From: Barrientosiimonas humi
Lineage (GTDB): Bacteria > Actinomycetota > Actinomycetes > Actinomycetales > Dermatophilaceae
NCBI RefSeq assembly: GCF_006716095.1
Contig: NZ_VFOK01000001.1
Coordinates: 2,201,375 to 2,265,374, forward strand
Direction of reading: 5' to 3'
DNA length: 64,000 bases
Notes under the pieces: generated by a model
What the model was told of the DNA's origin: nothing
The model's database searches: none
The model's input: only the letters and a program-made list of their open reading frames with translations
Position numbers and translations under genes: made by a program
Part shown: positions 42,726 through 50,700 of the stretch, one piece after another
Numbering within the stretch: the first letter of the stretch is position 1
How the letters are laid out: each line of letters begins with the position of its first letter

Positions 42726-44236
42726 GCCGCACCCGAGTCGTGATCCAGTCACGGCTGAACTCCTCCCGCCTGCCCGGGAAGGCGCTGATGACGATCGGCG
42801 GCATGCCGCTGGTGGAGCTGGTCGCCCGCCGGGCCGCGCGCAGCGGCCACGAGGTGGTGGTCGCCACCAGCGAGGAGCACTACGACCAGCGCATCGTCGA
42901 CCACCTCGACACCGTCGGCATCCCCGTCGTGCGCGGCTCGCTCGACGACGTGCTCGGCCGGTTCGTCGCCGCCACAAGGGATCTCGAGCCCGGTGACACC
43001 GTCGTTCGGCTCACCGGGGACAACCCGGTCGGCGACGCCGACGTGATCGACGACCTGGCGAGCGCGATGGCCAGGGGCGGGTATGCGTACGGCCGCAACG
43101 ACGTGTCGCGGATGCCCGAGGGGCTGGGCTGCGAGGTCTTCTCGATCGACGACCTGCGGCGCGCGGACCGCGAGGCGACGACGGCGTACGACCGGGAGCA
43201 CGTGACCCCGTGGCTGCGCCGCCACGTGCGCACCCTCGACCACGTGCCGCCGCAGAGCCCCACCGACATCCACCGGTTCCGGTGCACCGTCGACGTGCTC
43301 AACGACTACGTGCGGGTGAGCCGGATGTTCGGCGGGGTGGCCGACCCGGTCGCGATCCCGTGGACCGCGCTGATGGACCGGCTGCGCGAGCTGATCCGCG
43401 AGGAGGGGCCGTCGGTGCCGACCCGCGACCGCTCCGGGCTCGGGCAGAGCGTGCTGCTGCTCGGCGGCACCCAGCTGGCCGGCGCCGGTGCGTCGCCGCC
43501 ACCCGAGGTGCGCGCGCTGCTGGCGCACGCCGCCGACCGCGGCATCACCCACGTCGAGGTCGGCCGGGCCGACGGCGACGCCGAGGCGGTGCTGCGCGCC
43601 TGCGGCGAGCCGCAGCTGACGAAGCGGTTCGGCTACGTCTCGCGGGTGCGGCCGCTCGGCGCCGACGCGCACGACCCGCTGGCCGTGGAGGCGAGCGTGG
43701 AGCGCTCGTTCGCCGAGCTGGGGCGCCGGTCCGTCGCGGCGGCCGTGCTCGACGACCTGTCCGACGCCCGGCCCGCGACGTGGGAGCGGCTCCGGGCGTA
43801 CGTCGGGGGCGGGGAGGTGCAGCGCGTCGGCGTGGCCGTGCGCACGGCCGAGCAGGTCCCCGAGGCGCTCGGCCTGCCGGGGCTCGGCTACCTCGAGCTG
43901 CCGCTGCGCCCCGGCGCGAGCGTCCCCGACGAGGTGCAGCAGGCGCTGCGCGGCGCCGACGTGGTCGTCACCGCGCACAGCGTCTTCGACGGTGGCTCCG
44001 TGCTCGACCAGAACGATCCACGGAACGCCCGGCTGCGAGCACTGGCAACGGATCTCGGGCGCGACGGCGTCGACGACCTGTGCCTGGCGTACGCCCTCGG
44101 CCACGACGTCGTCACCTCCGTCGCCGTGGGCTGCGACGACGAGCCGCAGCTGCAGCGCAATGCCGACCTGGCCGCACGACCCCCGCTCGACGACGAGCAG
44201 CGCGCCCGGGTGCGCGACGTGCTCGGGAAGGACTGA
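42722..44236 (+). CDS. pseF: SpsF/PseF-type cytidylyltransferase fused to an aldo/keto-reductase-like domain
   Basis: A 504-residue fusion. Residues 1-~235 are a nucleotidyltransferase of the CMP-sugar type (VIQSRLNSSRLPGKAL, LTGDNPVGDADVIDDL, YGRNDVSRMPEGLGCE), fitting CMP-pseudaminic acid synthetase. Residues ~245-504 follow the layout of an aldo/keto reductase (GITHVEVG; YLELPLRPG; TAHSVFDGGS; SVAVGCDDEPQLQRN). The AKR catalytic tyrosine (YG after DTA) and lysine are not visible: the matching places read GRADGD and YVSRV. That half may be structural or regulatory. It is coupled to pseG. Confidence 0.75.
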   Translation: MSRTRVVIQSRLNSSRLPGKALMTIGGMPLVELVARRAARSGHEVVVATSEEHYDQRIVDHLDTVGIPVVRGSLDDVLGRFVAATRDLEPGDTVVRLTGDNPVGDADVIDDLASAMARGGYAYGRNDVSRMPEGLGCEVFSIDDLRRADREATTAYDREHVTPWLRRHVRTLDHVPPQSPTDIHRFRCTVDVLNDYVRVSRMFGGVADPVAIPWTALMDRLRELIREEGPSVPTRDRSGLGQSVLLLGGTQLAGAGASPPPEVRALLAHAADRGITHVEVGRADGDAEAVLRACGEPQLTKRFGYVSRVRPLGADAHDPLAVEASVERSFAELGRRSVAAAVLDDLSDARPATWERLRAYVGGGEVQRVGVAVRTAEQVPEALGLPGLGYLELPLRPGASVPDEVQQALRGADVVVTAHSVFDGGSVLDQNDPRNARLRALATDLGRDGVDDLCLAYALGHDVVTSVAVGCDDEPQLQRNADLAARPPLDDEQRARVRDVLGKD

Positions 44237-44241
44237 CGACG

Positions 44242-44982
44242 ATGCTGGCGCACGAGGTGCTGCCCGGACTGCTCGCCGACCCGGCCGGGCCGCGGGTGAC
44301 CTACTACGACGACCGACCCGGACCGACCCAGGGCGAACGCATCGAGCTGTCCGGTGCGGTGCTCGCCAACTGGGTCGCCAAGGCCGGCAACCTGCTGCAG
44401 GACGAGCTGGACGCCGGGCCCGGCAGCACCGTCGCGCTGGACCTGCCGGCCGAGCACTGGCGCACGCTCTACTGGGCGCTCGCGGCCTGGGCGGTCGGCG
44501 CGACGGTGGTCGACGGTGGTGGTGCGGGCGACGGCGGTGCCGAGGGCCGCGGTGGCGCCGGCGGCGCGAGCGCCGACGTGCTGGTGACCACCGAGCCCCG
44601 CGCGGGCCACCCGGCGCAGGTGGTGGTCACCGAGGCGGCGCTGGCGCGCTCGTTCGCCGGCGACCTGCCCGACGGGGCGATCGACGAGGCCGCCGACCTG
44701 GCGACCTACGGCGACCACCTCGACCCCTACGCCACCGCTGGTGCGAGCGACCAGGCGCTCGTGACCGCCCGGGGCGCGTGGACGTACGGCGGGGTGGTGG
44801 GTGACGCGGGCGCGCAGGCCCCCCGCTGGCTGGTCCGCGGCGACCTGACCGACGTGCTGCGCACGGCCCTCGCGGCGTGGGCGGCGGGCGGCTCGGTGCT
44901 GCTGTCGCGCGGCACCGACAACGACGCGCTCCCCCACCGGCTCGAGGTGGAGGGGGCGACCCCCGCGCCGGCGACGCCCTGA
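44242..44982 (+). CDS. TIGR03089 family protein
   Basis: A 246-residue protein resembling the N-terminal part of AMP-binding enzymes (VTYYDDRPGPTQGERIELSGA, LANWVAKAGNLLQDELDAGPG) without the adenylate-forming P-loop. This is the actinobacterial TIGR03089 family (Rv3268 in mycobacteria, also near LCP and dTDP-rhamnose genes), function unknown. A glycine-rich insert lies at about 90-110. It starts 5 nt after the pseF stop, so it is probably co-transcribed, although it belongs to the conserved backbone rather than the glycan locus. Confidence 0.85.
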   Translation: MLAHEVLPGLLADPAGPRVTYYDDRPGPTQGERIELSGAVLANWVAKAGNLLQDELDAGPGSTVALDLPAEHWRTLYWALAAWAVGATVVDGGGAGDGGAEGRGGAGGASADVLVTTEPRAGHPAQVVVTEAALARSFAGDLPDGAIDEAADLATYGDHLDPYATAGASDQALVTARGAWTYGGVVGDAGAQAPRWLVRGDLTDVLRTALAAWAAGGSVLLSRGTDNDALPHRLEVEGATPAPATP

Positions 44983-45039
44983 GGCACCGCCCCGGACCAG
45001 GCCTTGCCGCGCCGCAGCGAACCGCGCAGGCTGGGCCCC

Positions 45040-46260
45040 ATGGACGACAACTCGACGATCGTGGTGGTGGGCGGCGGACTCGCGGGGGCGAAGGCCGTGG
45101 AAGCGTTGCGCGACAAGGGTTTTCGCGGGCAGCTGACCCTGCTGGCGGGTGAGGACCTGCTGCCCTACGAGCGACCGCCGCTGTCCAAGGACTACCTGCA
45201 GAAGGGCGAGGGGCTCGACGACGCGACGGTGCACGCGCGGGAGTGGTACTCCGACAACGACGTCGACCTGCGGCTCGGCGTGCGCGCCACCGAGCTCGAC
45301 CTGGCCGACCGGGTGGTGACCACCTCCGCCGGCGAGGAGCTGTCGTACGACGCGCTGCTGCTGGCCACCGGCGCGCAGCCGCGCCACCTCGACCTGCCCG
45401 GGGCCGACCTCGACGGCGTGCTCTCCCTGCGCACCGTGTCCGACAGCGACGACCTGCGCGAGGCCTTCCGCGCCGACCGCGACATCGTCATCGTCGGCGG
45501 CGGGTGGATCGGCCTCGAGACCGCGGCCGCCGCGAGCAACGCGGGCGCCAAGGTCACCGTGCTGGAGTCGCTGGAGCTGCCGCTGCTGAAGGTGCTGGGG
45601 CCGAAGCTCGCCCAGGTCTTCGCCGACCTGCACCGCGAGCACGGCGTCGACCTGCGCACGGGCGTGCAGGTCGAGGGCTTCGAGGGCACCGGCGACGTGA
45701 CGGGCGTCCGCCTCGCGGGCGGCGAGGTGATCCCCGCCGACGCGGTGGTGGTCGGCGTCGGCGCCGCGCCCGACGTCTCGCTGGCGCAGGGCGCGGGCCT
45801 CGAGGTCGACGATGGCATCGTCACCGACGCCGAGGGACGCACCAGCGACCCGAACGTGTTCGCCGTCGGCGACGTCGCCCGGTTCACCCACCCCGACTAC
45901 CCCGAGCCGATCCGCGTCGAGCACTGGGCCAACGCGCTGGACCACCCGGCCGCGGTCGCCGCCGCGATGCTGGGCCAGGACGCCACCTGGGACGAGCTGC
46001 CCTACTTCTACACCGACCAGTACGACCTCGGCATGGAGTACGTCGGCCTCGCCGACCCCGACGACGAGGTCCTGATCCGCGGCGACCTCGGCAAGCGCGA
46101 GTTCATCGCGTTCTGGCTGCAGGACGGCAAGGTCGTCGCGGGCATGAACGTCAACGTCTGGGACGTCGTCGACGACGTGAAGGCACTGATCTGCTCCGGC
46201 AAGCAGGTCGACCGCGCCCGCCTGGCCGACCCGGACGTACCCCTGGACGCGCTGGCCTGA
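45040..46260 (+). CDS. FAD-dependent ferredoxin-reductase-type oxidoreductase
   Basis: A 406-residue flavoprotein: FAD loop IVVVGGGLAGAKAVEAL (about 7-23), YERPPLSKDYL, the NAD loop IVIVGGGWIGLETAAAA (about 148-164), NVFAVGDVARF, and a C-terminal dimerisation domain (FYTDQYDLGMEYVG). Such proteins pass electrons from NAD(P)H to ferredoxins for cytochrome P450s or dioxygenases; no partner is encoded here. CAGGCT lies seven bases before the ATG at 45040, a weak leaderless-type -10. Confidence 0.9.
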   Translation: MDDNSTIVVVGGGLAGAKAVEALRDKGFRGQLTLLAGEDLLPYERPPLSKDYLQKGEGLDDATVHAREWYSDNDVDLRLGVRATELDLADRVVTTSAGEELSYDALLLATGAQPRHLDLPGADLDGVLSLRTVSDSDDLREAFRADRDIVIVGGGWIGLETAAAASNAGAKVTVLESLELPLLKVLGPKLAQVFADLHREHGVDLRTGVQVEGFEGTGDVTGVRLAGGEVIPADAVVVGVGAAPDVSLAQGAGLEVDDGIVTDAEGRTSDPNVFAVGDVARFTHPDYPEPIRVEHWANALDHPAAVAAAMLGQDATWDELPYFYTDQYDLGMEYVGLADPDDEVLIRGDLGKREFIAFWLQDGKVVAGMNVNVWDVVDDVKALICSGKQVDRARLADPDVPLDALA

Positions 46261-46330
46261 CGACGCCCACGAGGCGAACGTGAGGCCCCTCCGGTGCTCG
46301 CCCCGGCGGACCCGCGGATGTGACGCGGAC

Positions 46331-46336
46331 TACAGT
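46331..46336 (+). promoter_or_regulatory. -10 element of leaderless scoA
   Basis: TACAGT, seven bases, then the ATG at 46344. Confidence 0.55.
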
Positions 46337-46343
46337 CGCCGGC

Positions 46344-47168
46344 ATGGACAAAGTGGTCTCCTCGCCGGCGGCGGCGATCGAGGGAATCGGTGACGGCGCA
46401 TCGCTCGCGGTCGGCGGGTTCGGCCTCTGCGGCATCCCGAGCGTGCTGATCCAGGCGCTGCACGGCACCAGCGCGACCGACCTGCACGTCATCTCCAACA
46501 ACTGCGGCGTCGACGACTGGGGTCTCGGAATCCTGTTGAACGACAAGCGGATCAGCAAGATCACCGCGTCGTACGTCGGTGAGAACAAGGAGTTCGCGCG
46601 GCAGTACCTCGAGGGCGAGCTCGAGGTCCACCTGACCCCGCAGGGCACCCTCGCCGAGAAGCTGCGCGCCGGCGGCGCGGGCATCCCGGCGTTCTTCACC
46701 CGCACCGGCGTCGGCACCCAGGTCGCCGAGGGCGGCATGCCGCTGCGCTACGCCGACGACGGCTCGATCGCCAAGGCGTCCGAGCCCAAGGAGACCCGCA
46801 CCATCGACTTCGCGGGCGAGGAGACGGAGTACGTCCTCGAGGACTCGATCGTCGCCGACTTCGGCCTGGTGCGTGCCTGGAAGGGCGACCGGCACGGCAA
46901 CCTGGTGTTCCGCACCAGCGCCCGCAACTTCAACCCGCTGTGCGCCATGGCGGGCCGGGTCTCGGTGGCCGAGGTCGAGGAGCTGGTCGAGCCCGGCGAG
47001 CTGTCCCCCGACGAGATCCACCTGCCGGGCATCTACGTCCAGCGGGTGCTGGCGCTCACGCCCGAGCAGGCCCGCGACAAGCGCATCGAGCGGGTCACGA
47101 CCCGCCCGCGTCAGGAGTCACCCACGGCGGCCGGTGCCGCCGCCGGCAGCGAGACCACGGAGGCCTGA
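46344..47168 (+). CDS. scoA: 3-oxoacid CoA-transferase subunit A
   Basis: A 274-residue alpha subunit of a class I CoA-transferase, moving CoA between succinyl-CoA and 3-oxoacids in ketone-body or branched aromatic breakdown. Family motifs are AVGGFGLCGIPSVLI, ISNNCGVDDWGLG and FFTRTGVGTQVAEGG. The C-terminus is longer than usual by about 30 residues (PTAAGAAAGSETT). It is leaderless from ATG 46344; the beta subunit follows after 3 bp. Confidence 0.93.
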   Translation: MDKVVSSPAAAIEGIGDGASLAVGGFGLCGIPSVLIQALHGTSATDLHVISNNCGVDDWGLGILLNDKRISKITASYVGENKEFARQYLEGELEVHLTPQGTLAEKLRAGGAGIPAFFTRTGVGTQVAEGGMPLRYADDGSIAKASEPKETRTIDFAGEETEYVLEDSIVADFGLVRAWKGDRHGNLVFRTSARNFNPLCAMAGRVSVAEVEELVEPGELSPDEIHLPGIYVQRVLALTPEQARDKRIERVTTRPRQESPTAAGAAAGSETTEA

Positions 47169-47171
47169 GCC

Positions 47172-47810
47172 ATGCCACTCACCCGCGAGCAGATGGCCGC
47201 CCGCGCCGCGCAGGAGCTGAGCGACGGTGACTACGTCAACCTCGGCATCGGCCTGCCGACGCTGGTCCCGAACTACGTCGACGACGACGTCGAGCTGGTG
47301 CTGCAGTCCGAGAACGGCATCCTCGGCGTCGGCGCCTACCCGATCGAGGGCGAGGAGGACCCCGACCTCATCAACGCCGGCAAGGAGACCGTCACGCTGC
47401 GGCGCGGCGCCTCGATCTTCGACTCGGCCACCAGCTTCGGCATGATCCGCGGCGGCAAGGTCGATGCGGCGATCCTCGGCGCCATGCAGGTGTCGGCCGC
47501 CGGCGACATCGCGAACTGGATGATCCCCGGCAAGATGGTCAAGGGCATGGGTGGCGCGATGGACCTGGTGCACGGCGCCAAGAAGGTCATCGTGCTCATG
47601 GAGCACACCGCCAAGGACGGCTCGTTCAAGATCGTCCAGGAGTGCTCGCTGCCGTTCACCGGCAAGGGCGTCGTGCAGCGGATCATCACCGACCTCGCGG
47701 TCATCGACGTCACCGAAGACGGCCTCGTGCTGCGCGAGCTGGCCCCCGGCGTCACCGAGGACGAGGTGCGCGCCAAGACCGAGCCCGAGCTCGCGACTCC
47801 CACCCGCTGA
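47172..47810 (+). CDS. scoB: 3-oxoacid CoA-transferase subunit B
   Basis: A 212-residue beta subunit. The glutamate that forms the covalent CoA thioester lies in [11 protein letters not shown] (about E52); [26 protein letters not shown] and [17 protein letters not shown] complete the family. A GGAGG site just upstream overlaps the end of scoA. The stop at 47810 lies 26 bp from the convergent exporter ATPase gene. Confidence 0.95.
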   Translation: MPLTREQMAARAAQELSDGDYVNLGIGLPTLVPNYVDDDVELVLQSENGILGVGAYPIEGEEDPDLINAGKETVTLRRGASIFDSATSFGMIRGGKVDAAILGAMQVSAAGDIANWMIPGKMVKGMGGAMDLVHGAKKVIVLMEHTAKDGSFKIVQECSLPFTGKGVVQRIITDLAVIDVTEDGLVLRELAPGVTEDEVRAKTEPELATPTR

Positions 47811-47835
47811 AGCCGGGCACTGCGGGCCGCGCAGG

Positions 47836-48606
47836 TCAGCTGGCGAGGATGTCGTCGTTGTACTGGTCGATGACCTCGCGCATCGTGCCGTCGCCGACGA
47901 GCGCACCGCCGCGCAGGTAGAGGCCGCGGGTGCAGAAGCGCAGCAGGTCGCCCTCGGAGTGCGACACCAGGAACAGCGTGCGGCCCTCGTCGAGCAGCTT
48001 CTCCATGCGCTGGTAGCACTTCTCGCGGAACGCCTTGTCGCCGACGGCGAGCACCTCGTCGACCAGGATGATCGGCTCGTCCAGGCACGTCACGACCGAG
48101 AATCCCAGGCGCACCTGCATGCCCGAGGAGAAGTGCCGGAACGGCAGGTCCAGCCCGGCGCGCACCTGCGGCCCGGCGAAGTCGACGATCTCCTCGAAGC
48201 GCTCGTCGATCTGCTCGGTGCTCATGCCGTGCAGCCCGGCGGTCAGGTAGATGTTCTCCCGCGCCGTCAGCTCGCCGATGAACCCGCCGGTGAGCTCGAT
48301 GAGCGGAGCCACGCCCTCGCGCACGATCGCGCGGCCCTCGTCGGGCAGCAGCGTGCCCGCGATGAGCTTGAGCAGGGTCGACTTGCCCTCGCCGTTGCCG
48401 CCGACGAGGCCGACCGCCTCGCCGCGCCCGACCTCGAAGTTCACGTCGCGCAGCGGCCAGAAGGTGCCCTTGTCGTGGGTCGTACGCCGGGTGTAGACGA
48501 TCTCGCGCAGCGACAGCTTGCGCTTGCGCGAGCGCAGGAACTCGATGCCGAGGTCCTCGACGGAGATGACGGGCTGCCCCTCGGGGGTCTTCCACTCGAC
48601 GGCCAT
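47836..48606 (-). CDS. wzt: polysaccharide/teichoic acid ABC exporter, ATPase (Wzt/TagH type)
   Basis: A 256-residue ATPase of the surface-polymer export family. Walker A reads GGNGEGKST (the usual alanine replaced by glutamate), signature FSSGMQVRLGF, Walker B IILVDEVLAVGD and switch histidine VSHSEGD; the SLREIVYTRR insert is typical of Wzt/TagH. There is no C-terminal carbohydrate-binding domain, so chain-end recognition is not expected. It starts one base after the stop of the permease gene. With the permease it would flip undecaprenyl-linked polymer outward. Confidence 0.9.
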   Translation of the reverse strand: MAVEWKTPEGQPVISVEDLGIEFLRSRKRKLSLREIVYTRRTTHDKGTFWPLRDVNFEVGRGEAVGLVGGNGEGKSTLLKLIAGTLLPDEGRAIVREGVAPLIELTGGFIGELTARENIYLTAGLHGMSTEQIDERFEEIVDFAGPQVRAGLDLPFRHFSSGMQVRLGFSVVTCLDEPIILVDEVLAVGDKAFREKCYQRMEKLLDEGRTLFLVSHSEGDLLRFCTRGLYLRGGALVGDGTMREVIDQYNDDILAS

Positions 48607-48607
48607 G

Positions 48608-49426
48608 TCAGATCTCCTTCAGCACGGTCGGCTCGAACTTGCGGAAGAACCACATGCCGAACGCCAGCCACACGGCGGCGATCACGAAGGCGCTGAGCCA
48701 CGCGGTGTGGAACGGCTGGTAGGACGAGTGCTCGGTGAGGCCTGCGCGGTACATGTCGGTGATGCCGACCATCGGGTTGAGCGCCATGAACGGCTGCGCC
48801 CACGGCGCGCGCTCCTCGACCAGCTGCAGCGAGTAGACGATCGGCGTGAAGTAGAACAGCATCCGCAGCACGATCCGCACGATGCGGATGAAGTCGTCGA
48901 CGAGGGTCGTGATGGGCGCCATGACCAGGCCCATGCCGATGCACAGCATCAGCTGGATGACCAGCGCGGGCAGGATCCAGACCAGCTGCCAGTCCAGCGA
49001 CATCTCGCCGCGGGCGATGTACCAGCCGGCGAACAGGAACAGGATCGGCATGCTGAGCAGGAACTCCACGCCCTTGGCCAGCACCACCCGCACGACCCAC
49101 AGCTCGCGCGGCAGGTTGGTCGAGCGCACCAGCAGCCGCTCGGACAGCAGCGCCCGCGACGACTCGTTGATGCAGGCGTTGAACCAGTTCCACGGGAGCA
49201 TGCCGGCCATCAGGAAGACGATGAACGGCATCCCGGGCACCTGCCGGGAGCCCAGCAGCACGCCGAAGACGAAGAAGTAGACCAGGCCCATCGCCAGCGG
49301 GTCGATGAGCGTCCACAGGTAGCCCAGCCAGGAGCGGGCGTAGCGCACCCGCAGGTCACGCCTGACCAGCGTGTCGAGCACGTTGCGGTGCTCCCAGATG
49401 CGGGCCAGCCGCGTTGTGAGGTCCAT
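48608..49426 (-). CDS. wzm: polysaccharide/teichoic acid ABC exporter, permease (Wzm/TagG type)
   Basis: A 272-residue ABC-2 permease with six helices. The cytoplasmic gate helix RRDLRVRYARSWLGYLWTLI is the family signature; MLPWNWFNACI and LNPMVGITDMYR are also typical. It forms the channel with the downstream ATPase. The likely cargo is the glycan built by the pse locus 4 kb away or another wall polymer. The ATG at 49426 lies 58 bp after the end of the GT2 gene on the same strand, so the three may form one operon. Confidence 0.9.
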   Translation of the reverse strand: MDLTTRLARIWEHRNVLDTLVRRDLRVRYARSWLGYLWTLIDPLAMGLVYFFVFGVLLGSRQVPGMPFIVFLMAGMLPWNWFNACINESSRALLSERLLVRSTNLPRELWVVRVVLAKGVEFLLSMPILFLFAGWYIARGEMSLDWQLVWILPALVIQLMLCIGMGLVMAPITTLVDDFIRIVRIVLRMLFYFTPIVYSLQLVEERAPWAQPFMALNPMVGITDMYRAGLTEHSSYQPFHTAWLSAFVIAAVWLAFGMWFFRKFEPTVLKEI

Positions 49427-49484
49427 ACCGTCCTTGCCTGGGTGTTGCTGCGCCTGCTCGGGGCCGGCTGGGAGGCCCGCCGCG

Positions 49485-50552
49485 TCAGGCTACCGGGCCG
49501 TCGCTGTGAGTTCGCTGCACCTGTGGTCGCGTCAGCGGGTCGGGCTCCTCGCCGAGCCGGATCCGGGAGGTCAGGAACCCCCAGCCCCAGGTCAGGTGCA
49601 TGGTGGCCAGCACCCCCGGGACGAGCGCGGCGACCTCGGGTCGCTGCCCCCGGGAGATCGCGAGACCCCCGACCGTGACCCCGGCGAGGTAGGTCGCGGG
49701 CACGGCCAGCAGCGGTCGCCACGCCAGACCGCCGAGCGCGCCCGCCGCGACCGCGACGGTGGCCGCGGGCGGCGCGAGGTAGCGCAGGTTGATCGAGCCG
49801 GGGTGCTGCCGGGCGACCACCCGGCGCCAGCGGCCGTAGTCGCGGTACTGCCGCGCCAGCGTGCGGAAGCTGCCGCGCGGGCGGTACTCCACGCGCAGCT
49901 GCGGGGTGAACCACACCAGCCCGCCGAGCTTGCGGATGCGCCAGTTCATCTCCCAGTCCTGGGCGCGGCTGAAGCGCGGGTCGTAGCCGCCGATCCGGTC
50001 CAGCCAGGACCGGCGGAACACCCCGAGATAGACCGTCTCGGCCGGCCCCTCGGCGCCGCCGAGCTTGAACCGGGCCCCGCCGACCCCGATCGGCGACTTC
50101 ATCGCGATCGCGACGGCCTCCTCGAACGGCGTGACGCCGACGGCGTCCATGATCCCGCCCACGTTGGCGGCGCCGGTGCGCTCCAGCGTCTCCAGCGCGG
50201 TCTGCAGGTAGCGCGGCGAGAGGATGCCGTGCCCGTCCACCCGGGCGACGACGTCGTACGTCGCGGCCAGCAGGCAGGCGTTCAGCGCGTCGGGCGTACG
50301 CCCGCTCGGGTTGTCGATGACCCGCACCCGGTCGTCGGCGGCGGCCAGCTCCTCGGCCACCTCGAGCGTGCGGTCCTGCGAGGGGCCGACGGCCAGCAGC
50401 ACCTCGACCGGGCCGCTCACCTCCTGCGCGAGCACGGCCGCGACCGACTCGGCCAGGTGGCGCTCCTCGTTGAGGATGGGCATGACGACCGAGATGCCCG
50501 AGGCGGCGGCGGTCTCTGCGGGGTCCACGCCCGCCCGGTCTTCGGCTGTCAT
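49485..50552 (-). CDS. membrane GT2 glycosyltransferase (ExoA-like)
   Basis: A 355-residue GT2 enzyme. Residues 19-~230 hold the GT-A fold (ISVVMPILNEERHLAESV, VARVDGHGILSPRYL as DXD, FSRAQDWEMNWRIRKLGG as the catalytic ED and acceptor site). About four hydrophobic helices follow (LRYLAPPAATVAVAAGALGG onward). It resembles succinoglycan ExoA-type transferases acting on a lipid-linked acceptor at the membrane. It diverges from the LCP gene and precedes the Wzm/Wzt exporter. AGGCTA at 50562-50567 gives a -10 TAGCCT. Confidence 0.88.
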   Translation of the reverse strand: MTAEDRAGVDPAETAAASGISVVMPILNEERHLAESVAAVLAQEVSGPVEVLLAVGPSQDRTLEVAEELAAADDRVRVIDNPSGRTPDALNACLLAATYDVVARVDGHGILSPRYLQTALETLERTGAANVGGIMDAVGVTPFEEAVAIAMKSPIGVGGARFKLGGAEGPAETVYLGVFRRSWLDRIGGYDPRFSRAQDWEMNWRIRKLGGLVWFTPQLRVEYRPRGSFRTLARQYRDYGRWRRVVARQHPGSINLRYLAPPAATVAVAAGALGGLAWRPLLAVPATYLAGVTVGGLAISRGQRPEVAALVPGVLATMHLTWGWGFLTSRIRLGEEPDPLTRPQVQRTHSDGPVA

Positions 50553-50561
50553 CGCGGACCG

Positions 50562-50567
50562 AGGCTA
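50562..50567 (-). promoter_or_regulatory. -10 element of the GT2-wzm-wzt operon
   Basis: Minus strand TAGCCT, nine bases before the ATG at 50552, leaving a leader of 2-3 nt. Confidence 0.45.
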
Positions 50568-50688
50568 CCCGCCCGGGTGCGCAGCGCCGTCGCGGCCGGG
50601 CGAGCGCGTCGGGGAAGACCCCGGTTCACCCGCAGGGACGACGCGCCACGCGAGCGCCGCGTCCCAGGGAGCCTTCCGCCGACGGGGC

Positions 50689-50694
50689 TACCCT
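50689..50694 (+). promoter_or_regulatory. -10 element of the leaderless LCP gene
   Basis: TACCCT, six bases, then the GTG at 50701. A second in-frame GTG at 50698 is too close to the -10. Confidence 0.5.
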
Positions 50695-50700
50695 GCCGTG

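Noticed and set aside
41565-42977. N-terminal extension of pseB
   Set aside because: It is antisense to pseG and pseF, and PseB homologues begin at the SILVTGG strand.
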